Source of the DNA: an archaeon BMS3Abin17
GTDB lineage: Archaea; Nanobdellota; Nanobdellia; Pacearchaeales; GW2011-AR1
NCBI GenBank assembly: GCA_002897655.1
Contig: BDTJ01000035.1
Location: forward strand, 1 to 56,053
DNA: 56,053 bases
Direction: 5' to 3'
Positions within the stretch are counted from its first letter, which is position 1. Each line of letters starts with the position of its first letter. Shown one piece after another: positions 1 through 8,820 of this stretch. The position numbers and the translations under genes are program-made. The notes beneath the pieces are model-generated. The model had not been told where the DNA came from, ran no database searches, and saw only the letters and a list, made by a program, of their open reading frames with translations.

Positions 1-42
1 TATCACCGAAATATTTATATATACTTGTATATAAAATTATAT

Positions 43-204
43 ATGAGAAAAAGAAGCATAAAATTGGAAAAAGGCAAGTTAGAATTAAAGGATGAATTTG
101 AATTAATATTTGAAAAGACTATTACGAAGTTTGGTAATGGGGCAAAGATAGATGCTCCAAAAGAATTCCTAGGGAAGAAAGTTTATGTGATTCTTAGAAA
201 ATAG
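43..204 (+). CDS. DUF2080-like transposase-associated small protein (53 aa), not in supplied ORF list
   Basis: ATG at 43 to TAG at 202-204: MRKRSIKLEKGKLELKDEFELIFEKTITKFGNGAKIDAPKEFLGKKVYVILRK; resembles the DUF2080 pattern FEK.v.kfGNgAhv..PKewiGKkV.Vil. Confidence 0.6.
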   Translation: MRKRSIKLEKGKLELKDEFELIFEKTITKFGNGAKIDAPKEFLGKKVYVILRK

Positions 205-261
205 ATATTCTTAATTTATACGCAAACCCTGAGAAGAAAAATCAATGTTTGCGTCTGAAGT

Positions 262-723
262 TTATTTCTTTCCCAAAATCCTTCTCTCCAAAGATTTGAT
301 TTGCCGACTAATTTTTACATGAGAACTATTCCCAAAATACTTACCCTTAGGATTTAGGAAATATTTGTATTTTATTAAACAGAAATTTCCCTTTTTAGGA
401 TTAAGAATATCTCTCTTTTCCCATTCTCCTTTGAGAAAATTTCCCTTAAATACTCCTTTGAATAATCTTGCATCTTGGCTCTCAGAAAGATAGTTGTCTA
501 CTCTAAAACTAACCTCTTTTCCATGAATTTTGCCATCTAATCTCCAAATTCCATCATTATCAACTAAAGAGCCTCTTGCATTTTTACTTTTTTTAGGGTC
601 AAATTTATTACTAAGATACAATATAATCATTTTAGCATTATTTTCTTCTCCCTCTTCACAACAAAATCCAACATAATTTGGATTGAATTTCCTTTTTTGA
701 TACGTTATTTTGTTTTGATACAT
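262..723 (-). CDS. hypothetical protein
   Basis: 153 aa ORF, no recognised motif. Confidence 0.55.
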   Translation of the reverse strand: MYQNKITYQKRKFNPNYVGFCCEEGEENNAKMIILYLSNKFDPKKSKNARGSLVDNDGIWRLDGKIHGKEVSFRVDNYLSESQDARLFKGVFKGNFLKGEWEKRDILNPKKGNFCLIKYKYFLNPKGKYFGNSSHVKISRQIKSLERRILGKK

Positions 724-776
724 TATATCTTTTACAATAAAACATTTATAAAAATGATTATGTTATAATATATATC

Positions 777-1142
777 ATGCCTATCTTTGTAATACATGAA
801 CATCATGCAAGAAATCTGCACTGGGATTTTAGATTAGAAGTTGCAGGAGTCCTAAAGTCATGGGCAATTCCAAAACAGCCTCCCAGAACAAAAGGGATAA
901 AGCGCCTTGCAATTCAGGTTGAAGACCATCTCAAGAGTTATGCTAATTTTCAGGGCGAAATAAAAGAGGGTTATGGAAAAGGAACAGTAAAAATCTGGGA
1001 TAAAGGAACATACAAACTTGAGGATAAAAAACCAGATAAAATTGTATTTGAATTAAAAGGAAAAAAGCTCAAGGGAAAATATGTTTTGTTAAAAACAGCT
1101 ATTGGAGGGGATAAAAAGAATTGGTTGTTTTTTAAGGTTTAA
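777..1142 (+). CDS. stand-alone LigD-type 3'-phosphoesterase domain protein
   Basis: FVIHEHHARNLHWDFRLEVAGVLKSWAIPK and VEDHLKSYANFQGEI match the LigD PE domain. Confidence 0.9.
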   Translation: MPIFVIHEHHARNLHWDFRLEVAGVLKSWAIPKQPPRTKGIKRLAIQVEDHLKSYANFQGEIKEGYGKGTVKIWDKGTYKLEDKKPDKIVFELKGKKLKGKYVLLKTAIGGDKKNWLFFKV

Positions 1143-1150
1143 TAACACAG

Positions 1151-1195
1151 AAAGGTTTATATATTAGTTATACTTCTGTTATACATAAGTATAAC
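1151..1195 (+). promoter_or_regulatory. vapBC promoter with overlapping operator
   Basis: BRE/TATA-like AAAGGTTTATATATTA, then 9-bp inverted repeat GTTATACTT (1167-1175) / AAGTATAAC (1187-1195) with a further GTTATAC at the centre. Confidence 0.55.
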
Positions 1196-1208
1196 AAACT
1201 GATTTAAC

Positions 1209-1427
1209 ATGGAAATTGAAACAACTATTAAGAAAATAGGAAACTCTTTTGGGGTGCTTTTCCCAAAGGAATTTGTTAAGGAAAAAAGTTTGCAAGAAAA
1301 TAAAAAAGTTATTATAAATATAATTAAAGTTGCAGACCTTTCTGATATTTTTGGTTCTTTAAAAGGGAAAATAAAGATGTCAGGTCAAAAAATGAAAGAT
1401 CTTGCGAGAGAAGGATGGGAGAAATAA
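1209..1427 (+). CDS. AbrB/VapB-type antitoxin
   Basis: METTIKKIGNSFGVLFPKEFV SpoVT-AbrB-like fold; overlaps PIN toxin. Confidence 0.8.
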   Translation: MEIETTIKKIGNSFGVLFPKEFVKEKSLQENKKVIINIIKVADLSDIFGSLKGKIKMSGQKMKDLAREGWEK

Positions 1428-1792
1428 GAAATTTCTTTTTTGACACTTATGCCTTTATAGAAATAGTTAAGGAAAATAAGAATTACGAACCTTACAAGAA
1501 GAATATAGGGATTGTCACAACTATTTTTAATCTGATGGAACTGCATTATTCATTGTTAAGAACTGTCGGGAAAGCAGAGGCAGACAAACATTTTGATAGA
1601 TTATTATCTTTTATTATTGAAATTCCTAAAGAAGTTATTAAGGAAGCCAATCATTTTAAATTGATAAACCGGAAAAAAAGACTTTCTTATGTGGATTGTA
1701 TTGGATATATTTTCTCAAAAAGAATGGGAATAAAATTTCTTACAGGAGATAATCAATTTAAGGATTTTGAGAATGCAGAGTTTGTGAAGTGA
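1415..1792 (+). CDS. PIN-domain (VapC-like) toxin
   Basis: FFDTYAFIE...NLMELHYSL...SYVDCIGYIFSKRMGIKFLTGDNQF PIN acidic motifs. Confidence 0.85.
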   Translation: MGEIRNFFFDTYAFIEIVKENKNYEPYKKNIGIVTTIFNLMELHYSLLRTVGKAEADKHFDRLLSFIIEIPKEVIKEANHFKLINRKKRLSYVDCIGYIFSKRMGIKFLTGDNQFKDFENAEFVK

Positions 1793-1805
1793 TTGTTTTT
1801 TAGGT

Positions 1806-2204
1806 TTAATATACTCTTTCTATTCGGGCATTTTTCAGTCTTGAAAGAACTAAATCTTCTTCTGAATTTTCAAAATATTTTTCGCGAATAATCTCTATCG
1901 CATTTTGATAGATGATTTCATAATGTCTGGACTCTATTCCTATAGTCTTTGAAATGTCTTCAGTATTCTCAAGTATTAGAATAGGAACTCTTCCAATATT
2001 ATTCTTCATAGCAGCAATAGTTCTTTTGTGTCCATCATTTGGTATATACATTCCTAATCTTGAAAATTCTTTAGGGGCTGCAAATACGGGTATGGGATTT
2101 TTTTCAAACCAATTAGGATCTTGGACTAAATTACAAATATCTGAAGTAGTTCTTAGATTATGTCATAAAATTATGTTTTTAGGATCTGTAGTTGTCCTTT
2201 TCAT
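1806..2204 (-). pseudogene. ParB-like nuclease-fold protein, probable pseudogene
   Basis: Frame reads MKRTTTDPKNIIL*HNLRTTSDICNLVQDPNWFEKNPIPVFAAPKEFSRLGMYIPNDGHKRTIAAMKNN; in-frame TGA at 2163-2165 (minus); GHKRTIAA is ParB-like. Confidence 0.45.
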
Positions 2205-2238
2205 CTTTATCTCACTCAGAAATCATCTCCTTTTAAAC

Positions 2239-3108
2239 CTAATCCTCTTCTGCTGTCCACCAGTCAAGGTCAGGAATATCTGCTTCTATTTTTTTTGCCT
2301 TGCAATATCCTTTTGCCAATAGATAAAATATAACCCCTAAACTTCTTGAGTTTTTGTTGTTTCCAATTATAATCTGGTCAGTTCCTTTTGAGAAATTATT
2401 TGTGTCACAAATCATCAAAACCTTTTTCCTTACATTCAGAGTATCATTAAGAGCGTTTCTGTCAAGCCAGGAGTCAGTTACAATTGTTAATTCATTCTCA
2501 AAAAAATCAGGAAGTTGGGTGTTTGTCAGGATTCCTGCAGGATATTTTTTAGTAAAGACTCTTATTCCTGTTAATCTTGAAAACATTTCTGCTGCTTTCC
2601 ATCCAACCTGCCTCTTACATACAAGGATTACGTCTTCTGGAGCAAATTTTGAAAGATATTCAATTCCTTCTTTTAATTTCTCATCAATTAAATCTGTATT
2701 AAAAATAGCTAATCCATCTGCTCTTCTTCTATAAACAAAAGCTCTCATATCAGGAGTTACAACCTTTGTCCCGAGATAAATTCCTGCTTTTACATATTCA
2801 TCAAGTGGAATAAGCATGTCTGCTCTTTTTTTAAGCTTAATCTGTTCTTTAAGTTCCTTTGTTGTAGGCCCTTCACTAGAAATCTTCTCCTTTAATTTTT
2901 TAGCCTTCTCTAGAAGCTCTTTTTTCTTTTTCTCAATATCTAATGGCTTTTCTGTTTTTAGAGATTCCTTTTCAGCGGCTTTCTCTAAGGCCACAGAATC
3001 TTGTTCATTTTCTGATTCTGTGCTGCCAAAATTCTCTTTGGAATTTTTAGCATCTTTTCCTTTTAATTCTTCTTTTACTTCTTCAGCATCAGCTTTTTTC
3101 TTTGCCAT
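2239..3108 (-). CDS. rps2: 30S ribosomal protein S2 with charged N-terminal extension
   Basis: GIYLGTKVVTPDMRAFVYRRRADGLAIFNTDLIDEKL archaeal uS2 signature; about 95-residue Lys/Glu-rich N-terminus. Confidence 0.95.
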   Translation of the reverse strand: MAKKKADAEEVKEELKGKDAKNSKENFGSTESENEQDSVALEKAAEKESLKTEKPLDIEKKKKELLEKAKKLKEKISSEGPTTKELKEQIKLKKRADMLIPLDEYVKAGIYLGTKVVTPDMRAFVYRRRADGLAIFNTDLIDEKLKEGIEYLSKFAPEDVILVCKRQVGWKAAEMFSRLTGIRVFTKKYPAGILTNTQLPDFFENELTIVTDSWLDRNALNDTLNVRKKVLMICDTNNFSKGTDQIIIGNNKNSRSLGVIFYLLAKGYCKAKKIEADIPDLDWWTAEED

Positions 3109-3298
3109 AAAATTTTCTTTCCATTTCTTTAAATTTTGTGGTTCAGAAAATCGTTAGATTTTCTTTTGCCATGAGAATTGTGAGAAAAATATGTTTTTAA
3201 AACTTGCGTAAGCTTTGCTTCGGAAGTTCCAGAAAATATAAAATTTTCTGAAGGTTTAGTCTGAGTTTTTTAGTGCAACGCCCCCACTGAGCTTCGAA

Positions 3299-4480
3299 CT
3301 ACCTCAAACTCCTCTCGATTTCAATAAGCCTCTTTATCTTTGCCTCACGCTCTTTGCCTGTTATCCCACATTTAAAGAAATCTGCTCCAAAACCAAAGGC
3401 TAAATCAGCAAGGATTGTCTCTTCTGTTACCTCGCTTCTATGGGAAAAAACTATCTTTATATTGTTTTTTTTTGCTAATTCACAGACTCTTTTAACCTCA
3501 AGAAGAGAACCGCACTGGTTTGGTTTTACAATAATTGCATTTACACTCTTCATATCAATTGCTTTTTGAAGTCTTTTATGATTTGTTACAATTAAATCAT
3601 CTCCAACAATAAGTGAATTAGGATATTTTTTTAATAATTTAGAGTGTGATTCAAAATCCTCCTCACTAAAAGGGTCTTCAATATAAAAAAGATTAAAATT
3701 CTTAATCAAATTGCTTAAATAACCTAATTGCTCTTCACTATCTCTGTCCAGCTTGGGATTTTGATAATGATATTTTTTTCTCTTGTAAAATCCTGAAGAT
3801 GCTACATCTGTTCCTAAAGGGATTTTTACTCTCTTAAGTGTATCAAAAATTTCTTTTTCATTTAAAGTGGTCATCCATGCATCTTCATCATTCTTCTTAT
3901 TCTTGAAATTTTTATCTACTTCTTCAAGAAAATTTCCAACTTGTTTTTTTGTTTTTTTGTTTAATTCAAAGGCTTCTTTTACAGACTTTGAATTTGGAAT
4001 TAGTAAAAACTCTTGAAAATCAGGTTTTTTAAGAGCATCAGAGTGTTTTCCCCCTCCAATGCAGTTTCCAACTAATCTTGGAAATTTAGGCTTCTTTGAT
4101 TTAGCAAAGAAGTCATGAGAGGGATTAATCAATTGCCAGACCTGTTTTTTCTGTTCTTTTGCTATTGCTTTTAAAACAGCTGCTTCTAAAGCAAAGAGAG
4201 TATTTGCTCCTATTTGTCTATCCATTATATCTTCAATTCTTCTTAAATCATTAAAATCTTCTATTGATTCTTTAGAAAAATAACTGCTAAAATCTTTTAT
4301 TGCTTTAATATCCCCTTCTAAACTTTTTTTATAGATTTTTACAGCATATTTTCCTGTCGACTGTCCTTTTGGTGCACTTGCAGAAAACTTACCAACATTT
4401 GTCTTAATAGTAACTTGTATTGTCTTTTCTTTTCCAGAATCTAGAATCCATTTTGCCGAAACCTCTTTTATAACAACCAT
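3299..4480 (-). CDS. eno: enolase (phosphopyruvate hydratase)
   Basis: SAPKGQSTGKYAV, VGDDLIVTN, IIVKPNQCGSL, FSHRSEVTEETILADLAFGFGADFFKCG. Confidence 0.95.
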   Translation of the reverse strand: MVVIKEVSAKWILDSGKEKTIQVTIKTNVGKFSASAPKGQSTGKYAVKIYKKSLEGDIKAIKDFSSYFSKESIEDFNDLRRIEDIMDRQIGANTLFALEAAVLKAIAKEQKKQVWQLINPSHDFFAKSKKPKFPRLVGNCIGGGKHSDALKKPDFQEFLLIPNSKSVKEAFELNKKTKKQVGNFLEEVDKNFKNKKNDEDAWMTTLNEKEIFDTLKRVKIPLGTDVASSGFYKRKKYHYQNPKLDRDSEEQLGYLSNLIKNFNLFYIEDPFSEEDFESHSKLLKKYPNSLIVGDDLIVTNHKRLQKAIDMKSVNAIIVKPNQCGSLLEVKRVCELAKKNNIKIVFSHRSEVTEETILADLAFGFGADFFKCGITGKEREAKIKRLIEIERSLR

Positions 4481-4521
4481 TAAACAGAAAAATGAAATCT
4501 GGTTTATATAGATTTGGTTAA

Positions 4522-5208
4522 CTATATATAATCATCAACATCAATATCTCCCCCAGAATCTTTTCCTAAGCTTTCTTTTGCCGCATTAACTATAACTTCT
4601 GCAACTTTTTTTGGAGGAATTCCCTGAAAGCCAGTCATTGGAGTTGCTGTTAAGCTTGGATTCACATTATAGAACCTTATTTTATTATTGCAATACTCTT
4701 TTGCCATTGCTTTAGTAAATCCTCTAACTCCAAATTTTGTTGCGCAATATGGGGCAACTTCATCTTCTCCAACTTTTCCATATACACTTGCTATATTAAT
4801 TATTACTCCTTCTTTTTGTTTTTCCATTTGAAGCAAAATATTTTTTGTCATATTGATTAGCCCCTTTAAATTAACATTTATTTGGTCTTCAATTTCTTTT
4901 TCAGTTTGCTCCACTAAATTTTTTATCACAACAATCCCTGCATTATTAATCAAAACATCAATAGAACCAAACTTGTCAATTATTTTCTCAACAGCTTTGC
5001 TTACAGAACTGCTATCAGCAACATTTAATTTAACCAGCATACATTCTGTTATTTTTGCACATTCTTGCAGTGTTTTTTCAGCATCTTTTTTATTAGTATT
5101 ATAAGTTATAATTATTTTTGAACCTTGCTTTGTAAATTCTTTAACTGCCTCTTTCCCTATGCCTCTACTGCTGCCTGTAATTAAAACTACTTTGTTTTTA
5201 AGCTCCAT
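4522..5208 (-). CDS. SDR-family oxidoreductase (FabG-like)
   Basis: VLITGSSRGIGKE, LINNAGIV, NIASVYGKVGEDEVAPYCATKFGVRG. Confidence 0.92.
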   Translation of the reverse strand: MELKNKVVLITGSSRGIGKEAVKEFTKQGSKIIITYNTNKKDAEKTLQECAKITECMLVKLNVADSSSVSKAVEKIIDKFGSIDVLINNAGIVVIKNLVEQTEKEIEDQINVNLKGLINMTKNILLQMEKQKEGVIINIASVYGKVGEDEVAPYCATKFGVRGFTKAMAKEYCNNKIRFYNVNPSLTATPMTGFQGIPPKKVAEVIVNAAKESLGKDSGGDIDVDDYI

Positions 5209-5219
5209 TTTTTGGTAAT

Positions 5220-5642
5220 CTATTTATTAAACTCAATTTTTCTTCTTGGATAGTCTTCAAAATTTATCTCATCATACCATATGCCTTGTTTTGGAGTAAT
5301 CTTGTAGATTTTTGTATCCTTCATCTTCACTTTTTTGTTAACAAACTTAATATATTGAGAGACTTTAGGGTATTTCTTAAGAAAATTCATATAAGCGATT
5401 AGCAGTTCTTTACCCTTTACTTGTTTTGCAGTTCCTTCCAGCATCAATCCTTGGACATCCTGCCCTACACCTTTACTCATTTTAGGATTGACAATAGAGA
5501 CTGCAACACTTGGATTATTAATTATCTCTTTTGAATGTTTAGATGTAGAAGGAGAAATATAATAAAAATTAAAATTCTTATCATAAGAGAACCAGCAATT
5601 AAAGATTCTGGGTTTATTGTTTTGAGAAGTTGAAACCTGCAT
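5220..5642 (-). CDS. pyridoxamine 5'-phosphate oxidase-like FMN-binding protein
   Basis: FYYISPSTSKHSKEIINNPSVAVSIV...GLMLEGTAKQV. Confidence 0.75.
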   Translation of the reverse strand: MQVSTSQNNKPRIFNCWFSYDKNFNFYYISPSTSKHSKEIINNPSVAVSIVNPKMSKGVGQDVQGLMLEGTAKQVKGKELLIAYMNFLKKYPKVSQYIKFVNKKVKMKDTKIYKITPKQGIWYDEINFEDYPRRKIEFNK

Positions 5643-5734
5643 TAATTCAAATATTTTTTAATAATATTCAATACATCTTTTTTATTCATAATAAAAAAAG
5701 TTGAATTCAGTTTATATAATTTACTTTTAGAAAT

Positions 5735-6112
5735 CTACTCTTCTCTCTCTGCTTCTTTCTGTGTTTCTTCTTCTGCTTCATCCTCGGGCTTAGCAAGTTC
5801 CATTATTTCCCCTTCTTTTGTAATTTCTTCCTCTTCTTTAGCTTCTTTCTCTTCTATTTTCTTGTCACTGATTTGTACTTCTTTTGGCCTCTTTAGTTTT
5901 TCTTCTTTTTTATGGGGGAAAGGTTTCTTTATTGAGATTGGAAGTATATTTGATTCAAATTCAACTTCTGCTATTTTAAGAGAGTCAAATTTTATCTTTT
6001 CTAAATCTTCTTCGCTAATTTTTATCAATAAAGGCGCATTCATGGCTATTTGCAATGCTCTTGCTCCAAGAATCCTTGCTCTTTCATATTTGGTAAATTC
6101 ATCTTGTTTCAT
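5735..6112 (-). CDS. rpoK: DNA-directed RNA polymerase subunit K (Rpb6/omega homologue) with acidic C-terminal tail
   Basis: FTKYERARILGARALQIAMNAPLLI is the RpoK signature; long K/E-rich tail follows. Confidence 0.88.
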   Translation of the reverse strand: MKQDEFTKYERARILGARALQIAMNAPLLIKISEEDLEKIKFDSLKIAEVEFESNILPISIKKPFPHKKEEKLKRPKEVQISDKKIEEKEAKEEEEITKEGEIMELAKPEDEAEEETQKEAEREE

Positions 6113-6351
6113 CTTCTCATTCTTAGGGAACTAAATGTTCTTCCATCAAATGCTCTTTCTACATTTGCTGTTGAATATAATCCTGATGGAAATCTTCCAT
6201 GGCCTTCCTCTGTCTTTCTATATCTATCTGTTGTTGAAATTATCATATAAGAAAAACAAGTCTCAAAATTTCTTCTACCTTGTTCATCTCTCTTACATTC
6301 ACATAAGCCATTACCATATTCTGGGCAGGTATTATCAGTGCTTTCTGTCAT
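6109..6351 (-). CDS. small Cys-containing protein in exosome operon
   Basis: 80 aa, CPEYGNGLCECKRDEQGRRNFETC; ATGA-type overlap with rpoK and overlap with rrp42. Confidence 0.6.
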   Translation of the reverse strand: MTESTDNTCPEYGNGLCECKRDEQGRRNFETCFSYMIISTTDRYRKTEEGHGRFPSGLYSTANVERAFDGRTFSSLRMRR

Positions 6352-7148
6352 TTTATTTGATGTTCTATTTTTTTAATTAAATCTCTTTCTACTTTTTCTA
6401 CCAAGTCTAAAATATTTTTAAACTCTTCTATACTCAATTCTTTTAATCCGCTTTTTTGCATAGAGGAAATTACCCCTTCTGAGCTTCCAATTGTTACTCT
6501 TGTTTCGCTGACATCTTCTTCCTCTCTTGTAGGGTCAACAATCAGATTGTTTCCAATCTTATGAATACTTACTGCCACAGGAGTTTCTTTTGAGACAGGA
6601 ATTTTTCTCTCTGTCCATTCACCATACAATACTTTTTCTCCTTTTTCATCATATTTTGGCATCTTTGCAGTTTTTAGTGCAGCTATTGCCCCAATTCCTG
6701 CAGCATCAAGCAAATTACCGTCGTCATTTAATGAATAAATATCTATGAACACTGTCCATACTTTTTCTCCTTTTTTTATGCATAACTTATCCAAATCAAT
6801 AAATTTGCTTTCTCTTATTCCTCTGTCAATTACTCTGCCTAATTCAATTGCAGGGAATTTTGGAGGCCCATTTTCAAATCTTGGAGAACTTAATGGAAGT
6901 AACTCTGCTGTTACCATCATGTTTCCTTTGTCAGGTGAATCAGGATATGGCTCTCCAACACCCATTTTAACTCCAACTATAACTTCTGTCTTCCCAATCT
7001 TTACTTTTGCACTTCCTTCTGCATTTTTTGAAACACCTGTTTCAATACTTATATCTCTGAATTCATCAAGCTTTCTTCCATCAAATCTTTTTCCATCTGA
7101 TAAATACTGCCTGATTCTCTCACCAGTTAAATTTGATGTTTCTATCAT
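6348..7148 (-). CDS. rrp42: exosome complex subunit Rrp42
   Basis: RNase PH fold: RFDGRKLDEFRDISIETGVSKNAEGSAKVKIGKTEVIVGVK; downstream of rrp41. Confidence 0.93.
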   Translation of the reverse strand: MIETSNLTGERIRQYLSDGKRFDGRKLDEFRDISIETGVSKNAEGSAKVKIGKTEVIVGVKMGVGEPYPDSPDKGNMMVTAELLPLSSPRFENGPPKFPAIELGRVIDRGIRESKFIDLDKLCIKKGEKVWTVFIDIYSLNDDGNLLDAAGIGAIAALKTAKMPKYDEKGEKVLYGEWTERKIPVSKETPVAVSIHKIGNNLIVDPTREEEDVSETRVTIGSSEGVISSMQKSGLKELSIEEFKNILDLVEKVERDLIKKIEHQIK

Positions 7149-7849
7149 TCTTTACCTCCGACTTCTTTTAGTGCTTTCTTTTGGACTTCATAGATTTTCT
7201 TAGTTGCTTTTCCTGCAAGCTCAACAGCTTCATTTAATTGCTTTGTCCCAATCTTGCCATCTAATTGAATATGCGTGATTTTTCCTTCATGAGTCATTGT
7301 AATTGGAATATCTGTAGCCCCTTCTCCTTCTTCCCAATCTTCTTCTTTTTTTGTCAAGTCAGTAACTAATTGTTTGTCTAACTTGCCTATTGAAACACTT
7401 GACACCAAATCCTTCATAGGTATTCCTGCGTGTGCAAGAGCCATTATAGCAGCATTTATTCCAGCACATCTTGTTGATGCATCTGCTTGTAAGATATGTA
7501 TATGAACATCAATCACCCTGTTTGGATAATTGTCAATCATAACAACAGGCTCTAAAGCCCACTCAGTTATCTTGCTAATCTCAGTGCTTCTTCTGCTTGG
7601 ACCAGGTCTTATTCTGTCTGTAACTGAAAAACTAAGCATGTTGTAATTGCATCTCAGAGTTCCCTTTGCAGAATTTCTCTGGTTTCGGGGATGATGTTCT
7701 TTTGGACCATAAACAGCAGCTATTGCAACAGTATTTCCAAAAGAAAACATTGCACTTCCATCAGCATTAGGTATAACTCCGACTTTCGCACTTATAGGTC
7801 TTAATTCATCTGGTTTTCTTCCATCTGGCCTTTTAAATGTTTTTGTCAT
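7145..7849 (-). CDS. rrp41: exosome complex exonuclease Rrp41
   Basis: RPDGRKPDELRPISAKVGVIPNADGSAMFSFGNTVAIAAVYGP. Confidence 0.95.
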   Translation of the reverse strand: MTKTFKRPDGRKPDELRPISAKVGVIPNADGSAMFSFGNTVAIAAVYGPKEHHPRNQRNSAKGTLRCNYNMLSFSVTDRIRPGPSRRSTEISKITEWALEPVVMIDNYPNRVIDVHIHILQADASTRCAGINAAIMALAHAGIPMKDLVSSVSIGKLDKQLVTDLTKKEEDWEEGEGATDIPITMTHEGKITHIQLDGKIGTKQLNEAVELAGKATKKIYEVQKKALKEVGGKE

Positions 7850-8163
7850 TTTTTATTTTCCTCTAAATATTTTAAGTAAGTCCAATAATTTTTTCCACCC
7901 CTTAATGTAAACTTAACTCCTGCACTTTCACCCAAATCAGTCATAGCAGGACCAACTAATTTAATTCCACCGATAACATTAGCAATATCCTCTCCTTTAT
8001 TCTTTCCTATTTTTATACATGTATCACTTCCATTCAATAGATGTCCGCTTTTTCCTAATGATTCTGTGCATCCATCCTTACTATTAAGAATGCTTTTTAG
8101 GTTTCTTATATTCCCCTTTATCTCATAAATTAAATTTACCATTTTATTTCTTCTCCTTTTCAA
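7846..8163 (-). CDS. hypothetical protein embedded between rrp4 and rrp41
   Basis: 105 aa; MVNLIYEIKGNIRNLKSILNS...VIGGIKLVGPAMTDLGESAGVKFTLRGGKNYWTYLKYL; overlaps both neighbours. Confidence 0.7.
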   Translation of the reverse strand: MKRRRNKMVNLIYEIKGNIRNLKSILNSKDGCTESLGKSGHLLNGSDTCIKIGKNKGEDIANVIGGIKLVGPAMTDLGESAGVKFTLRGGKNYWTYLKYLEENKK

Positions 8164-8818
8164 ACCATTTTTTTACTTCTTCTGTTAAACCCGAGATAAA
8201 AGATTTTTCTGTGACAAACAAAATAGCTTTTTTTGCATATAATTCATCTTCTACTTTATTTCCTTTTATCCATATTAGCCCGTTCTGGCCAACTGTTATA
8301 TTACATCCTGTTTCGTCTTTTATTAATTTTATCATGCTTCCTTCTTTTCCAATTACTCTTGGAACTTTGTTAGGATTAATCTGGACAATAATCCCTTCAT
8401 CTATTCTTCCTAATCCTCTTGATTTTATGCTTAAGTCAATCCCTCTTCTATTAACATTCCATATTTTTGCAACAGCCATGTCTCCAATATCCATTACCTC
8501 TTCTAATCCGTCTTTGTTAACATATCTTGGAACCTCCATTAATGATAAAAAAGCATTATCAGATGTTCCGATGTTTAGTATCCATCCGTTAAATGTCATG
8601 TTCTCAACCTTTCCTATGACAACATTTCCTCTTCTTGGCTGATAAACCCCTGATAAAGGAATTACCTTGATTAGCTTTCTTGACTCTTCTGCTAAGCCAT
8701 ATTTCATTGCAACTATCTCATCTCCTTTTTTCTCTGTTCCTTCTCCTGGCAAGTAATCATTTCCTTTCATTATTACTTCGCCAGGAATTACTATTTTTCT
8801 TTCTGCTTTTTCTGTCAT
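8144..8818 (-). CDS. rrp4: exosome complex RNA-binding protein Rrp4
   Basis: S1 then KH: GDMAVAKIWNVNRRGIDLSIKSRGLGR...VPRVIGKEGSMIKLIKDETGCNITVGQNGLIWIKG. Confidence 0.93.
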   Translation of the reverse strand: MTEKAERKIVIPGEVIMKGNDYLPGEGTEKKGDEIVAMKYGLAEESRKLIKVIPLSGVYQPRRGNVVIGKVENMTFNGWILNIGTSDNAFLSLMEVPRYVNKDGLEEVMDIGDMAVAKIWNVNRRGIDLSIKSRGLGRIDEGIIVQINPNKVPRVIGKEGSMIKLIKDETGCNITVGQNGLIWIKGNKVEDELYAKKAILFVTEKSFISGLTEEVKKWFEKEKK

Positions 8819-8820
8819 TT

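Noticed and set aside
2354-3157. Plus-strand ORFs 2354..2734 and 2816..3157
   Set aside because: Antisense to rps2; Ser/Phe-rich translations typical of shadow ORFs in AT-rich DNA.
3270-3300. tRNA-like 3' end (GCCCCCACTGAGCTTCGAAC on plus strand)
   Set aside because: T-stem does not pair, no anticodon arm and it overlaps the eno stop; treated only as a motif.
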